Positions 10,776 to 19,402 of a DNA stretch of 64,000 nucleotides are shown here, piece by piece; the stretch's first letter is position 1, and every line of letters begins with the position of its first letter. Source of the stretch: a bacterium (GTDB taxonomy: Bacteria; Auribacterota; Auribacteria; Auribacterales; Auribacteraceae); NCBI GenBank assembly GCA_018435605.1, contig JAHDNF010000008.1:313192-377191 (forward strand). The letters are read 5' to 3'. The notes below the pieces were generated by a model, which had not been told where the DNA came from, did no database searches, and was given only the letters and a program-made list of their open reading frames with translations. Both the position numbers and the translations under genes were made by a program.

Positions 10776-11579
10776 TTGCAACAGATAACCGCTTCAATAG
10801 CCTCCGTACGTGAACTCGGTTCAGCTTATTTTTTTATAGAAGCCTGTTGCCCTCATATCGCTAAACATGCACGCCCCGGACATTTTATCAATGTACGGTG
10901 CGGGTCGGTATTACTGCGCAGACCTCTGGCTATTTTTTCGGTGGACGGATCGAGTATCGGAATTTTCTTCAAAGCGCAGGGTAAAGGGACATCATGGCTG
11001 GCGCAACGACGTGCGGGTGAGGAAATAGACATACTTGGTCCCCTTGGCAAAGGTTTGTTTGACGAAAATAATGCAAAACGTGTCATTCTCGTTGCCGGTG
11101 GCGTTGGACTGGCGCCGCTATATTTTTATCTTAAGTATAATTTTCACTCCGGCGCAAAGAAAATATTGTTCTACGGAGCACGTAATGCAAACACAATATT
11201 CTTTCAAAACGAGCTTATCGACATGACCGATGAGTGTTTTTTTGTGACCGAAGACGGGTCATTAGGCGAAAAAGGCCTTGTTAATGAAGAACTCAGGCGT
11301 TATTTTCTAACATACAGCCCACAGGACGGCGACCTGATTATGACCTGCGGACCTAATGCAATGATCAAAGAAATAATATCTTTCGCCGAGTCGGAAAACA
11401 TTCCCTGCCAAGTATCGCTTGAATCTTATATGGGATGCGGATGCGGAGTTTGTTTAAGCTGTGTAATACCCGCTGAAAACCCTGAACAAGCCGGAGAATC
11501 GTATTTCAGGCTTTGTACTGAAGGTCCGGTTGTGGACAGTAAAAAGATCGATAAACAAAAATTTTTCAACATGGTGTAA
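10776..11579 (+). CDS. pyrK: Dihydroorotate dehydrogenase electron-transfer subunit
   Basis: The 267-residue protein is the FAD/[2Fe-2S] partner of class 1B PyrD, passing electrons to NAD+. It has RPLAIFSVDGSSIGIFFKAQ (FAD region), LVAGGVGLAPLYFYLK (NAD region) and a C-terminal cysteine cluster MGCGCGVCLSC plus a later Cys (FRLCTEGPVVD) for the 2Fe-2S centre. The start is TTG 10776, with AGAGGGT six bases upstream and 11 bases after carB. pyrD begins 1 base after its stop, the usual pyrK-pyrD pairing. Confidence 0.94.
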   Translation: MQQITASIASVRELGSAYFFIEACCPHIAKHARPGHFINVRCGSVLLRRPLAIFSVDGSSIGIFFKAQGKGTSWLAQRRAGEEIDILGPLGKGLFDENNAKRVILVAGGVGLAPLYFYLKYNFHSGAKKILFYGARNANTIFFQNELIDMTDECFFVTEDGSLGEKGLVNEELRRYFLTYSPQDGDLIMTCGPNAMIKEIISFAESENIPCQVSLESYMGCGCGVCLSCVIPAENPEQAGESYFRLCTEGPVVDSKKIDKQKFFNMV

Positions 11580-11580
11580 T

Positions 11581-12519
11581 ATGCATTTTTCTGATGATCC
11601 ACGGTTACGAGTCGACAAAGGAAAGTTGCGCCTGAAGAACCCTGTGATATCCGCTTCGGGTACGTTCGGTTACGGTATCGAAATGCAGGACATCGCCCAC
11701 CCTGAGTACTATGGAGCGATTGCCTTGAAAGGGATAACTGTAAAACCTCGCGCAGGAAACCCGCCCCCGCGGATTGTGGAGGTTTCCGGAGGCATTATTA
11801 ATTCTGTAGGATTACAAAATGACGGTATATACCGGTTCGTCGAAGAAAAAGTCATGCCTCTAAAACGTTACCGTACTGCAATAATCGCCAACATAAACGG
11901 GACTACCGCGGACGATTACTTTTTTATTACTGATAAACTAAACGAAAATGCATCTGTCGATTATATAGAAATCAACGTATCTTGTCCGAACGTAAAAGAG
12001 GGCGGTGTCGCTTTCGGTAAAAATCCGAAAGCGGTCGCGCACATCGTTAAAGGAGTACGCGCCAAAACAAACATACCGCTGATGCTCAAATTGACGCCGC
12101 AGGTGACGGATATAGGAGAGATTATCAGGGCGGCGCAGGATAATGGCATAGATATCATATCTTTAATAAATACATACCCTGCTATAGCGATCGACATCAA
12201 CACAAGAAAACCACTGTTGGGCAATATACGCGGCGGTTTTTCCGGACCACCGGTCAAACCGATGGCAATTAACCTTGTTTGGGAAGCAAGATCGGCAACC
12301 GATTTGCCTATTATCGGAATGGGCGGCATATCGTCTTGGCAGGATGCGGTGGAATTCTTACTTGCCGGAGCCGACGCGATAGCGGTAGGAACATGGCATT
12401 TTGTAGAACCGGATATTGCGGCAAAAATTAATGAGGGCTTGTGTAATTATATGGATAAAGAACAATTTTCAACGCTGGCAGAAATCAGCGGATATACATG
12501 GAGACAATATAATGAATAA
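11581..12519 (+). CDS. pyrD: Dihydroorotate dehydrogenase, class 1B catalytic subunit
   Basis: The 312-residue FMN TIM-barrel protein begins with LRLKNPVISASGTFGYG. Conserved parts include GGIINSVGLQNDGIYRFV, the active-site loop INVSCPNVKEGG with the catalytic Cys, and the FMN-phosphate region IIGMGGISSWQDAVEFLLAGADAIAVGT. Adjacent pyrK makes the class 1B, NAD-linked type likely. ATG 11581 is chosen over upstream readings that run back through pyrK. It overlaps pyrF by 8 bases. Confidence 0.95.
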   Translation: MHFSDDPRLRVDKGKLRLKNPVISASGTFGYGIEMQDIAHPEYYGAIALKGITVKPRAGNPPPRIVEVSGGIINSVGLQNDGIYRFVEEKVMPLKRYRTAIIANINGTTADDYFFITDKLNENASVDYIEINVSCPNVKEGGVAFGKNPKAVAHIVKGVRAKTNIPLMLKLTPQVTDIGEIIRAAQDNGIDIISLINTYPAIAIDINTRKPLLGNIRGGFSGPPVKPMAINLVWEARSATDLPIIGMGGISSWQDAVEFLLAGADAIAVGTWHFVEPDIAAKINEGLCNYMDKEQFSTLAEISGYTWRQYNE

Positions 12520-13237
12520 AGGTATTCCCATTCTCGCTCTAGACCTTCCGGATATAGAAAAAGCAAGGATTATGGTCGAACAACTGGGCGACAGCATGAG
12601 CTGGTATAAAGTAGGTAGCGTACTTTTCACAAAAGAAGGGCCTGGAGCCATTGAAATGCTCAAAAAGGCTAATAAAAAAATTTTTCTGGATCTAAAGTTT
12701 CATGATATCCCTAATACTGTAGCGGGAGCAATTCGGCAATGTGTTTCTATGGGTATCGACATGTTGACAGTACACGCAAGCGGCGGATTTACTATGATAG
12801 CAAAAGCGGTGGAAGCCGCCGCAACTGAGGCTGATCTTATCGGTTTACCGTCGCCGAAAATCATTGTGGTAACGCTATTGACTAGTCTTGACAGCGCTGA
12901 CTTACAAAATGATTTCGACATAAAAGTTACGCCTGAAGAAATCACAAAAAAACTCGTGAAAGTGGCACAGGAAGCAGGCGCTCACGGTGTCGTTTCATCG
13001 CCGAATGAACTTTTTATGATAAGAAAATATTTTTCTCATGATCTGCTGGCAATAACACCGGGCGTACGCCCATCATGGTCAAAGAACTCCGATCAGAAGC
13101 GGGTGATGACCCCGGTAGAAGCGGTAAACGCCGGAGCTGATTTTCTGGTAATAGGACGTCCTATTTTACAGGCGGATAATCCAAAACAAGCGGCTGAAAC
13201 TATTCTAGAAGAGATAAGAGAGGTTACCCATGGATAA
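12512..13237 (+). CDS. pyrF: Orotidine 5'-phosphate decarboxylase
   Basis: This 241-residue protein begins PILALDLPDIEKARIMVEQL and has the catalytic Asp-Lys array KKIFLDLKFHDIPNTV (D-x-K-x-x-D). Its phosphate-binding end is ITPGVRPSW...ADFLVIGRPILQA. It makes UMP from OMP, the last step of the pathway. ATG 12512 has a GGAG nine bases upstream and overlaps the pyrD stop by 8 bases; the longer in-frame reading lies inside pyrD. It overlaps pyrE by 8 bases. Confidence 0.95.
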   Translation: MNKGIPILALDLPDIEKARIMVEQLGDSMSWYKVGSVLFTKEGPGAIEMLKKANKKIFLDLKFHDIPNTVAGAIRQCVSMGIDMLTVHASGGFTMIAKAVEAAATEADLIGLPSPKIIVVTLLTSLDSADLQNDFDIKVTPEEITKKLVKVAQEAGAHGVVSSPNELFMIRKYFSHDLLAITPGVRPSWSKNSDQKRVMTPVEAVNAGADFLVIGRPILQADNPKQAAETILEEIREVTHG

Positions 13238-13802
13238 GAAAACATTGATGGAAAAACTGAAAGAAACCGGAGCCTATCAGGAAGGACATTTTATATTGAG
13301 TTCCGGACTGCACAGCGCTCATTACGTACAATGTGCATTACTGCTACAGCATCCTGATCTGGCAACAATAATCGGCAAAGATATTGCGGATCATTTTAAA
13401 GACAAAGGCATCACCTGCGTAGTCGGTCCTGCGCTCGGAGGTATTATCATAGCATACAAAGTTGCGGAAGGACTGGGAGTTCGTTCGATTTTCGGTGAAC
13501 GAAAAGATGGGGATATGTCGTTACGCCGTGGTTTTTATATTGAACCCGGAGAAAAAGTATTGGTAGTTGAGGACGTCATAACCACCGGCAAATCGGTTAA
13601 GGAATTGATCGAGGTACTTAAATCAGCTCAAGCAGATATTGTGGGAGTCGCGTCGATTATTGACAGAAGCAACGGTTCTCTTGATTTCGACTGCGAATTT
13701 TTTAGCCTGCTTAAACTTGATATAACAACATATTCTTCATATGATGTACCGGAATGGTTACGCAATATTCCGGCAGTTAAACCGGGAAGCAGAGGAATAT
13801 AA
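13230..13802 (+). CDS. pyrE: Orotate phosphoribosyltransferase
   Basis: The 190-residue type I phosphoribosyltransferase has GHFILSSGLHSAHYVQCALLL at residues 15-35, GPALGGIIIAYKVAEGLGVR, and the PRPP-binding motif KVLVVEDVITTGKSV (the VVEDVITTG core) near residue 110. It condenses orotate with PRPP to give OMP. The start overlaps pyrF by 8 bases. The gene closes the pyr block, and yicC follows 4 bases after its stop. Confidence 0.96.
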   Translation: MDKKTLMEKLKETGAYQEGHFILSSGLHSAHYVQCALLLQHPDLATIIGKDIADHFKDKGITCVVGPALGGIIIAYKVAEGLGVRSIFGERKDGDMSLRRGFYIEPGEKVLVVEDVITTGKSVKELIEVLKSAQADIVGVASIIDRSNGSLDFDCEFFSLLKLDITTYSSYDVPEWLRNIPAVKPGSRGI

Positions 13803-13806
13803 CGCT

Positions 13807-14691
13807 ATGACTATCCGAAGTATGACCGGATTCAGTAAACTGAGCAGTGAAACCGAACTTGGCTCGATTACGGTAGAAATATACGGACTGAACCACAAAT
13901 ATCGGGATATTCATATTCATCTGCCTCGGATATTTTCGGCATGTGAAGACGCTCTTCGTAAAAAAATCACCGATGCCGTTGCAAGAGGTAAAGTGCGGGT
14001 GGTGGTGACCGCCGATTCACAATCATCGGGTGATGTTTCAAATTATACGGTCAACATGGAATACGCAGGAGCATACATCAAGGCGTTACGTAAAATACAG
14101 CAGGAGTTTTCTCTGCCGGGCGAGATTTCTATCGATATCTTTGCGGATAACAGAGAAATCCTACTCACACAACAGCTTTATTTCGAAGATAACGCCGCTT
14201 TACAGTGCATTGGCGACCTGATAGATCAGGCTCTGGAAAATTTCTTTATCGAACAGGAAAAAGAAGGTGTACAACTAATAAACGACATAGTTTCGCGAAT
14301 CAAACTGATAAGCGACACAACCGACTGTATAGAAAAAGAAACACCTCATTCGGTCAATCTATTCAGAGAAAAATTGACGGAACGAATTAAGGAATTACAG
14401 GTAGACAGCGCTGTCGATGCGGACAGAATAGCCAAAGAAGTGGCTTTGTACGCAGATCGTATAGATATTTCTGAAGAAATAGTGAGATTAAAAAGCCACA
14501 TTAAGCATTTTTCTCAAGCTATTGACAAAGGCGGTATTATAGGCAAAAAACTTGATTTTATTGCTCAGGAAATGTCGCGGGAGATCAATACAATCGCGGC
14601 AAAATGCAACAATGTTAGTATCTCGCATAAAACCATAACAGTACGTTCCGAACTGGAAAAAATACGCGAACAGGTACAGAATATCCAATGA
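13807..14691 (+). CDS. YicC family endoribonuclease-like protein
   Basis: This 294-residue protein begins TIRSMTGFSKLSSETELGSI, the classic YicC N-terminus. The C-terminal DUF1732 part contains DRIDISEEIVRLKSHIKHF, then GIIGKKLDFIAQEMSREINTIAAKCN. YicC proteins have been reported as endoribonucleases affecting small-RNA turnover. ATG 13807 is chosen because it gives the family start; the longer in-frame reading runs into pyrE. It overlaps gmk by 4 bases, the common yicC-gmk arrangement. Confidence 0.94.
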   Translation: MTIRSMTGFSKLSSETELGSITVEIYGLNHKYRDIHIHLPRIFSACEDALRKKITDAVARGKVRVVVTADSQSSGDVSNYTVNMEYAGAYIKALRKIQQEFSLPGEISIDIFADNREILLTQQLYFEDNAALQCIGDLIDQALENFFIEQEKEGVQLINDIVSRIKLISDTTDCIEKETPHSVNLFREKLTERIKELQVDSAVDADRIAKEVALYADRIDISEEIVRLKSHIKHFSQAIDKGGIIGKKLDFIAQEMSREINTIAAKCNNVSISHKTITVRSELEKIREQVQNIQ

Positions 14692-15311
14692 AAACCGAGG
14701 CAAAAGGCTTACTGCTTGTGGTATCAGCTCCTTCCGGAGCGGGCAAGACGACTATCTGTAAAAAATTCCTCAAAAAAAACGATACTGTAAAATACGCAAT
14801 ATCTACAACAACACGTCTGCCCCGCCAAGGGGAACAGGATGGAGTAGATTACCATTTTACGTCAAAAGAAACTTTTTTAAAGATGGTTGAAAACGGAGCT
14901 TTTCTCGAATACGCAAAGGTGTACAATGAATTTTACGGTACTTCAAGAAAAACGGTAACCGAATTGATCGAGCACGGATACGATGTACTTGCCGATGTCG
15001 ATACCCAAGGGGCGTCATCTATCCGCAAACTGATTCCCGAATCTATACATATTTTCATACTGCCCCCATCGTTGAAAGTACTGGAACAACGCTTACGGGA
15101 CAGAGGAAAAGATAGAGATGAAGTTATCAAACTCCGCCTATCCGAAGCAAAAACTGAAATCCGCCAAAGTTATCTGTATGATTATGTAATAATAAATGAT
15201 AAGGTAGACAGTGCAGTCGATGTTCTGCAAAGCATCCTGATAGCGAATCGTTCCGATACTAACCGCAATCAGGGTGTTATAAGAACATTACTGGGGGAAA
15301 ACAATGAGTAG
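14688..15311 (+). CDS. gmk: Guanylate kinase
   Basis: The 207-residue protein has the P-loop SAPSGAGKTTICKKFL at residues 14-29, the GMP-binding STTTRLPRQGEQDGVDYHF, and a lid region with RDRGKDRDEVIKLRLSEA. It phosphorylates GMP to GDP. It overlaps yicC by 4 bases and coaC by 8 bases. In many bacteria rpoZ follows gmk; here no omega-subunit gene intervenes. Confidence 0.96.
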   Translation: MKTEAKGLLLVVSAPSGAGKTTICKKFLKKNDTVKYAISTTTRLPRQGEQDGVDYHFTSKETFLKMVENGAFLEYAKVYNEFYGTSRKTVTELIEHGYDVLADVDTQGASSIRKLIPESIHIFILPPSLKVLEQRLRDRGKDRDEVIKLRLSEAKTEIRQSYLYDYVIINDKVDSAVDVLQSILIANRSDTNRNQGVIRTLLGENNE

Positions 15312-15861
15312 CGCTTTTGCAAAAAAACACATATTGGTTGGCGTAACAGGCTCTATAGCGGCCTATAAAGCATGTGATCTGGTAAGCAGACTTGTGGAAA
15401 TGCAGGCTCATACGACTGTAGTTATGACCCGCTCGGCAATGCGGTTTGTTCGGCCTTTATCGTTTGAATCGCTTACCGGCGAACCTGTGATAACCAGCTT
15501 ATGGAAACGAACAAAGGAATACAGGCGAACAGTGCATATATCGCTGGCGCAATCTATTGACTGCGCGCTTATAGCCCCTGCCAGCGCCAATATAATAGCA
15601 AAATTGCGAATCGGGATATGTGACGATGCATTGAGCTGTATAATGTGCGCATGCAAGAAACCGGTAATTATCGCGCCGGCCATGAATGACCAGATGTATA
15701 CCAACCCTGCCACTCAGGAAAACATCGAAATACTGAAGGGAAGGGGAGTGACATTTATAGATCCGGCAGAAGGCAGGCTGGCATGCGGCACTACAGGCAA
15801 GGGACGTCTGGCCGATGTCGACTGCATATTGCAAACGCTGATTTCCGTCCTGTCAAGGTAA
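15304..15861 (+). CDS. coaC: Phosphopantothenoylcysteine decarboxylase domain protein (CoaC half)
   Basis: This 185-residue flavoprotein is only the N-terminal half of the usual CoaBC fusion. It shows [20 protein letters not shown], the catalytic His region VHISLAQS, the substrate-clamp motif [13 protein letters not shown], and the catalytic-Cys segment [15 protein letters not shown]. It decarboxylates 4'-phosphopantothenoylcysteine in coenzyme A synthesis. It stops cleanly and is followed 25 bases later by a separate CoaB-type gene. Both halves have intact motifs and their own ATG, so this reads as a natural split rather than a broken fusion. Confidence 0.9.
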   Translation: MSSAFAKKHILVGVTGSIAAYKACDLVSRLVEMQAHTTVVMTRSAMRFVRPLSFESLTGEPVITSLWKRTKEYRRTVHISLAQSIDCALIAPASANIIAKLRIGICDDALSCIMCACKKPVIIAPAMNDQMYTNPATQENIEILKGRGVTFIDPAEGRLACGTTGKGRLADVDCILQTLISVLSR

Positions 15862-15886
15862 ATGATCAACTACATAGATATCTGCT

Positions 15887-16546
15887 ATGTCAAAAAAATA
15901 TTCATTTCTTATAACAGCCGGTCCGACAAGAGAGTTTATCGATCCTGTGCGGTTTATATCTAATCCTTCTACAGGCAAGATGGGTTACGCACTGGCGCAA
16001 GCGGCTATCGAAAAAGGACATTGCGCAACGCTCATCAGCGGACCTACATCCCTAACACCTCCGGAATGCGTTGAAATAGTAAAAATAATATCTGCGAGAG
16101 ATTTGTGCAAGGCTGTTTTGGAGCGAATACATGACTATGATATACTTATAATGGCGGCGGCCGTAGCCGATTATACTCCGAAATCATTCACTCCGAAGAA
16201 AATCAAAAAAAGCGACGCAGACATGCTTCTTGAGCTGGAGAGGACTGCGGATATACTAAAAGAGGTTGGTAAAACAGGTTTTTCCGGCATAAAGGTAGGT
16301 TTCGCCGCAGAGACCGATCATCTGGAACAATACGCTCTATCAAAACTTAAAGACAAACGACTCCACATTATAGTCGCAAACGACATCACTCGCCAAGGCG
16401 CTGGGTTTGGGGCAGATACTAATGCCGTTTCTATTTTTTCCGATAGAAATGATAGAAACGACATACATCTCAAACCCAAGAGAGAAGTTGCGGCATACAT
16501 AATAGATTATATTGTGGAGTATATAGCCAGTGCCAGGCCGAACTAA
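15887..16546 (+). CDS. coaB: Phosphopantothenate-cysteine ligase domain protein (CoaB half)
   Basis: This 219-residue protein corresponds to the C-terminal half of CoaBC. It starts [20 protein letters not shown] and continues [13 protein letters not shown], then [20 protein letters not shown] with the catalytic Lys region, and VGFAAETD. It joins 4'-phosphopantothenate to cysteine. There is no strong Shine-Dalgarno sequence before ATG 15887, so it may depend on coupling to coaC. Its end overlaps the next gene by 17 bases. Confidence 0.9.
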   Translation: MSKKYSFLITAGPTREFIDPVRFISNPSTGKMGYALAQAAIEKGHCATLISGPTSLTPPECVEIVKIISARDLCKAVLERIHDYDILIMAAAVADYTPKSFTPKKIKKSDADMLLELERTADILKEVGKTGFSGIKVGFAAETDHLEQYALSKLKDKRLHIIVANDITRQGAGFGADTNAVSIFSDRNDRNDIHLKPKREVAAYIIDYIVEYIASARPN

Positions 16547-17846
16547 ACTATCGTTTGCGTTAAAAAAACAGAACATCCGCCATATTCTTATACTTGAAAA
16601 GTATATTATGGTACCGCTGAAGTTGTTGGTCATAGCGGTATCATTTTATTTTCTGCGCACGTTAGACCCTTCGTTTGAAAGAGAATATTACTTTTTCCAA
16701 TTGAAACTGTATGTAATAGCTAATCTTTTTTTTGTTATGGCATTACTGTTGTCGAGCAGAAAAAAATTTCATCCGGGACTGGTTAGATGGGCCGCGTTTT
16801 TTCTGTCGCTCATAGACAATGTATATGTCAGCTTTCTGATTTTCTTTACCGGAGGAGTCGAAAGCGAATTATACATGATGTACCCCGGATTATTTTTGAG
16901 AAACGCAATCAACTTTCCTAAGATCAAGTTTCAGCAAACTATAAACATATCCTGCATACTCTGTTATATCGGGGCTATTTATTCTCAAGAGAAAGAATTC
17001 ACATTTTTATTCAGCGAGATTTTTCTTCTACGGTTCAGCATGTTATTGCTATTCAGTTTTTGTTGTTGGGGCATCTATTTTCTTCTTCAGCAAAAGATAT
17101 TAAAAATGCAGGAAGAGCGCGAACGCACAATCCGATCTGAGAAATTAAATATAGCTTCAAAATTGACGAGTCAGGCGGCGCATGAACTTAAGAATCCGCT
17201 GGCTATTATAAATAACGCTTTATATTTGATACAAAAAAATATCGAAACCCATCCTGAAAAAATTATGCAGAATGTCGATATAATACAACAACAGGTCGAT
17301 CGTTCAAATAAAATCATCAGCGAATTGCTTGATTATACCCGGTTTTCTGAAGGGAAAATAGGGCGTATCAACGTAAATGATGTTATCGAAGAATGGTTAC
17401 TACAGCACTTTGACGGATCAGATGAAATATTGTCGTCAATACAATGTGTATTTGATGAAAGCATCCCTGATTTACTGATAGATAAGCATCAATTTTCGCT
17501 GATCTTAAGTCATATTATTCAAAACTCAATAGACGCTGAACGGGATAACGAAAAAATGAAAATAATTATCCGAACGCTCTTCAATGACGATGAAGAACTT
17601 GAGCTACATATACATGATAACGGAATCGGGGTTCAAGAAGACCTGAAAGATCTTTTATTCACCCCGTTTTTCACTACAAAACAATCTCATGTGGGGCTCG
17701 GATTGAGTATAGCCAAAAATATAGCCGAAACATACGGTGGATCTATATATATAGAAAGTCAAGCGGATGCCGGAAGCCATGTATGGGTTGTGCTCCCTGT
17801 TCATACGCATACCACCGTAAAAGAGGACTCAATGGCGTTATGCTAG
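16530..17846 (+). CDS. PilS-like membrane sensor histidine kinase
   Basis: The 438-residue protein has about six hydrophobic segments in residues 25-190 without a clear periplasmic domain. A short linker follows (QQKILKMQEERERTIRSEKL), then the H box SQAAHELKNPLAIINNALYL with His about 218. The ATPase domain has N (HIIQNSIDAERD), G1 (IHDNGIGVQEDL) and G2 (GLGLSIAKNIAETYGGSI) boxes. The layout fits the PilS/NtrB group. GTG 16530 lies inside the coaB end, with GGAG upstream. It overlaps the NtrC-type regulator gene by 7 bases, and a pilin-like gene follows, hence the PilS analogy (inference). Confidence 0.9.
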   Translation: MPGRTKLSFALKKQNIRHILILEKYIMVPLKLLVIAVSFYFLRTLDPSFEREYYFFQLKLYVIANLFFVMALLLSSRKKFHPGLVRWAAFFLSLIDNVYVSFLIFFTGGVESELYMMYPGLFLRNAINFPKIKFQQTINISCILCYIGAIYSQEKEFTFLFSEIFLLRFSMLLLFSFCCWGIYFLLQQKILKMQEERERTIRSEKLNIASKLTSQAAHELKNPLAIINNALYLIQKNIETHPEKIMQNVDIIQQQVDRSNKIISELLDYTRFSEGKIGRINVNDVIEEWLLQHFDGSDEILSSIQCVFDESIPDLLIDKHQFSLILSHIIQNSIDAERDNEKMKIIIRTLFNDDEELELHIHDNGIGVQEDLKDLLFTPFFTTKQSHVGLGLSIAKNIAETYGGSIYIESQADAGSHVWVVLPVHTHTTVKEDSMALC

Positions 17847-19183
17847 AAAATATTCGTATCTTAGTTGTTGATGATGAAATATATATGCGCCAGCTCCTGC
17901 AGGAAATACTGGCTGATGCCGGATACGCCTGTGACGTGAGTGAAAATGGAAAACAAGCTATGCTTATGATGGATAAATATCATTATGATATAGTGATATC
18001 CGATGTCAATATGCCAAAAATGGCGGGAATGGAACTTCTTGAAAAAGTTATCGACGAACATAGCGATACATCGATTCTCCTTATAACCGCTTACGCTACT
18101 GTCAGTCAGGCGGTAGAGGCAATAAAGATCGGTGCAGAAGATTATATTACCAAACCTTTCAAACCGGAATATCTTTTGAATACCATCGAATCCATACTGG
18201 TACGAAAAAATGCCATTCCGACAAATAAAGCTAACAGTGAAGGCTTCTGTGAAATAATCGGAAACAGCCCTAAAATGCAGGAGATATTTTCACTCATTCA
18301 AAGAGTCGCTCCGACAAGTTCAACTGTGTTAATTGAAGGCGAAAGCGGAACCGGAAAAGAACTTATAGCTAACGCCATATATTCCAACAGCAAACGCCAT
18401 AACACACCTTTTATAAAAGTCAATTGTGCCGCCATACCGTCCAGCCTTATGGAAAGCGAACTGTTCGGTCATGTCAAAGGCGCTTTTACCGGAGCTATCA
18501 AAGATAAAAAAGGCAAATTCCAACTGGCGCACAAAGGCACTATTTATCTTGATGAAATAGGTGATATGGAAACCGCACTGCAAGCAAAAATTCTTCGTGT
18601 CTTACAGGAGCAGGAAATAACAAGGGTAGGCAGTGAAACTGTCTCACAAGTTGATGTGCGTATCATTGCCGCTACAAATAAGAATCTTATTGCGGCTGTT
18701 GAGAACGGAGAATTTAGAGACGACCTGTATTATCGCCTGAATGTCATAAATATAAAGGTCCCGCCGTTACGTGAAAGGAGGGAAGATATACCATCCCTTA
18801 TTCAACATTTTATAAAAAAACATAATGAAAAAGTCAATCGATCTATAACCGGACTATCGCAACAGGCACAAGAAATATGTTTAAACTACGCATGGCCCGG
18901 TAATATACGTGAACTGGAAAATGCCATTGAGCGTGCTATCATTCTTTCCCATTCCGATACTATTGAAGCGCATAATTTGCCTGAAAATATTACCCACGGA
19001 TCTTTACTGCAAAGAAAAGAGCCGACAACATCAACATTCCAATTCGCCAGAAACGAATTTGAAAAGAAAATGATTGAAAAAGCTCTGGAGGAAACCGACG
19101 GGAACGTATCCAAAGCGGCTAGAATACTGGGTATAAGCAGACATTCGTTACGATATCAGCTAGAAAAGCTCGGTTTTAAATAA
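17840..19183 (+). CDS. PilR/NtrC-like sigma54-dependent response regulator
   Basis: This 447-residue protein has three complete domains. The receiver domain has ILVVDDEIYMRQLL and phospho-acceptor Asp in IVISDVNMPKMAG, then LLITAYAT and ITKPF. The AAA+ sigma54-activator domain has Walker A GESGTGKELIANAI, the GAFTGA loop that contacts sigma54, Walker B IYLDEIGD and the NVI/PLRERREDIP region. A C-terminal Fis-type helix-turn-helix follows (ALEETDGNVSKAARILGISR). Its phosphorylation by the adjacent kinase is expected. A -24/-12 promoter with two palindromes lies directly downstream of its own gene, so the pilin-like gene is the obvious target. Confidence 0.94.
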   Translation: MLENIRILVVDDEIYMRQLLQEILADAGYACDVSENGKQAMLMMDKYHYDIVISDVNMPKMAGMELLEKVIDEHSDTSILLITAYATVSQAVEAIKIGAEDYITKPFKPEYLLNTIESILVRKNAIPTNKANSEGFCEIIGNSPKMQEIFSLIQRVAPTSSTVLIEGESGTGKELIANAIYSNSKRHNTPFIKVNCAAIPSSLMESELFGHVKGAFTGAIKDKKGKFQLAHKGTIYLDEIGDMETALQAKILRVLQEQEITRVGSETVSQVDVRIIAATNKNLIAAVENGEFRDDLYYRLNVINIKVPPLRERREDIPSLIQHFIKKHNEKVNRSITGLSQQAQEICLNYAWPGNIRELENAIERAIILSHSDTIEAHNLPENITHGSLLQRKEPTTSTFQFARNEFEKKMIEKALEETDGNVSKAARILGISRHSLRYQLEKLGFK

Positions 19184-19203
19184 CGCGCGGTAACTGCGCG
19201 ATT

Positions 19204-19239
19204 GCGTGAATTTCACGCGCGATTGCGTGAACATCACGC
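19204..19239. promoter_or_regulatory. Tandem palindromic operator (candidate activator-binding sites)
   Basis: Two palindromes with identical half-sites, GCGTGA-N3-TCACGC, occupy 19204-19218 (spacer ATT) and 19225-19239 (spacer ACA). Their centres (19211 and 19232) are exactly 21 bp apart, two turns of B-DNA, so two dimers would bind the same face. The centres lie about 131 and 110 bp upstream of the predicted start of the -24/-12 promoter at 19316, the normal distance for a sigma54 enhancer. The PilR-like regulator encoded immediately upstream is the likely binder (inference). There is no U-tract, so this is not a terminator. Confidence 0.78.
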
Positions 19240-19315
19240 AAAATAAACTGTAACGATAACTCTATAAAAATTATTTGGAGGCTAAAAACAGTATAAGTTT
19301 TATCAAAAAAAGAAA

Positions 19316-19331
19316 TGGCATAATAGTTGCT
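19316..19331 (+). promoter_or_regulatory. Sigma54 (-24/-12) promoter of the pilin-like gene
   Basis: The sequence TGGCATAATAGTTGCT matches the RpoN consensus TGGCAC-N5-TTGCW. GG (19317-19318) and GC (19329-19330) are separated by the required 10 bases. The predicted start is near 19342, leaving an untranslated leader of about 60 bases before ATG 19403. It lies directly after a gene for a sigma54 activator and below two phased palindromes. Confidence 0.85.
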
Positions 19332-19402
19332 TTAATTTTTCCGTACAAAATAAAATTCCGGGTGATTAAACCCACTAAACATGAAAAAAGGAGGAAATGA
19401 AC

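Noticed and set aside
15304-16546. coaC and coaB considered as one frameshifted pseudogene
   Set aside because: Each half has complete motifs, its own ATG and a clean stop, with a 25-base spacer; natural splits are known.
19204-19239. Tandem palindromes considered as a terminator of the regulator gene or a CRISPR-like repeat
   Set aside because: There is no T-run, and only two units with a 21-base period; the setting above a -24/-12 promoter fits an operator.
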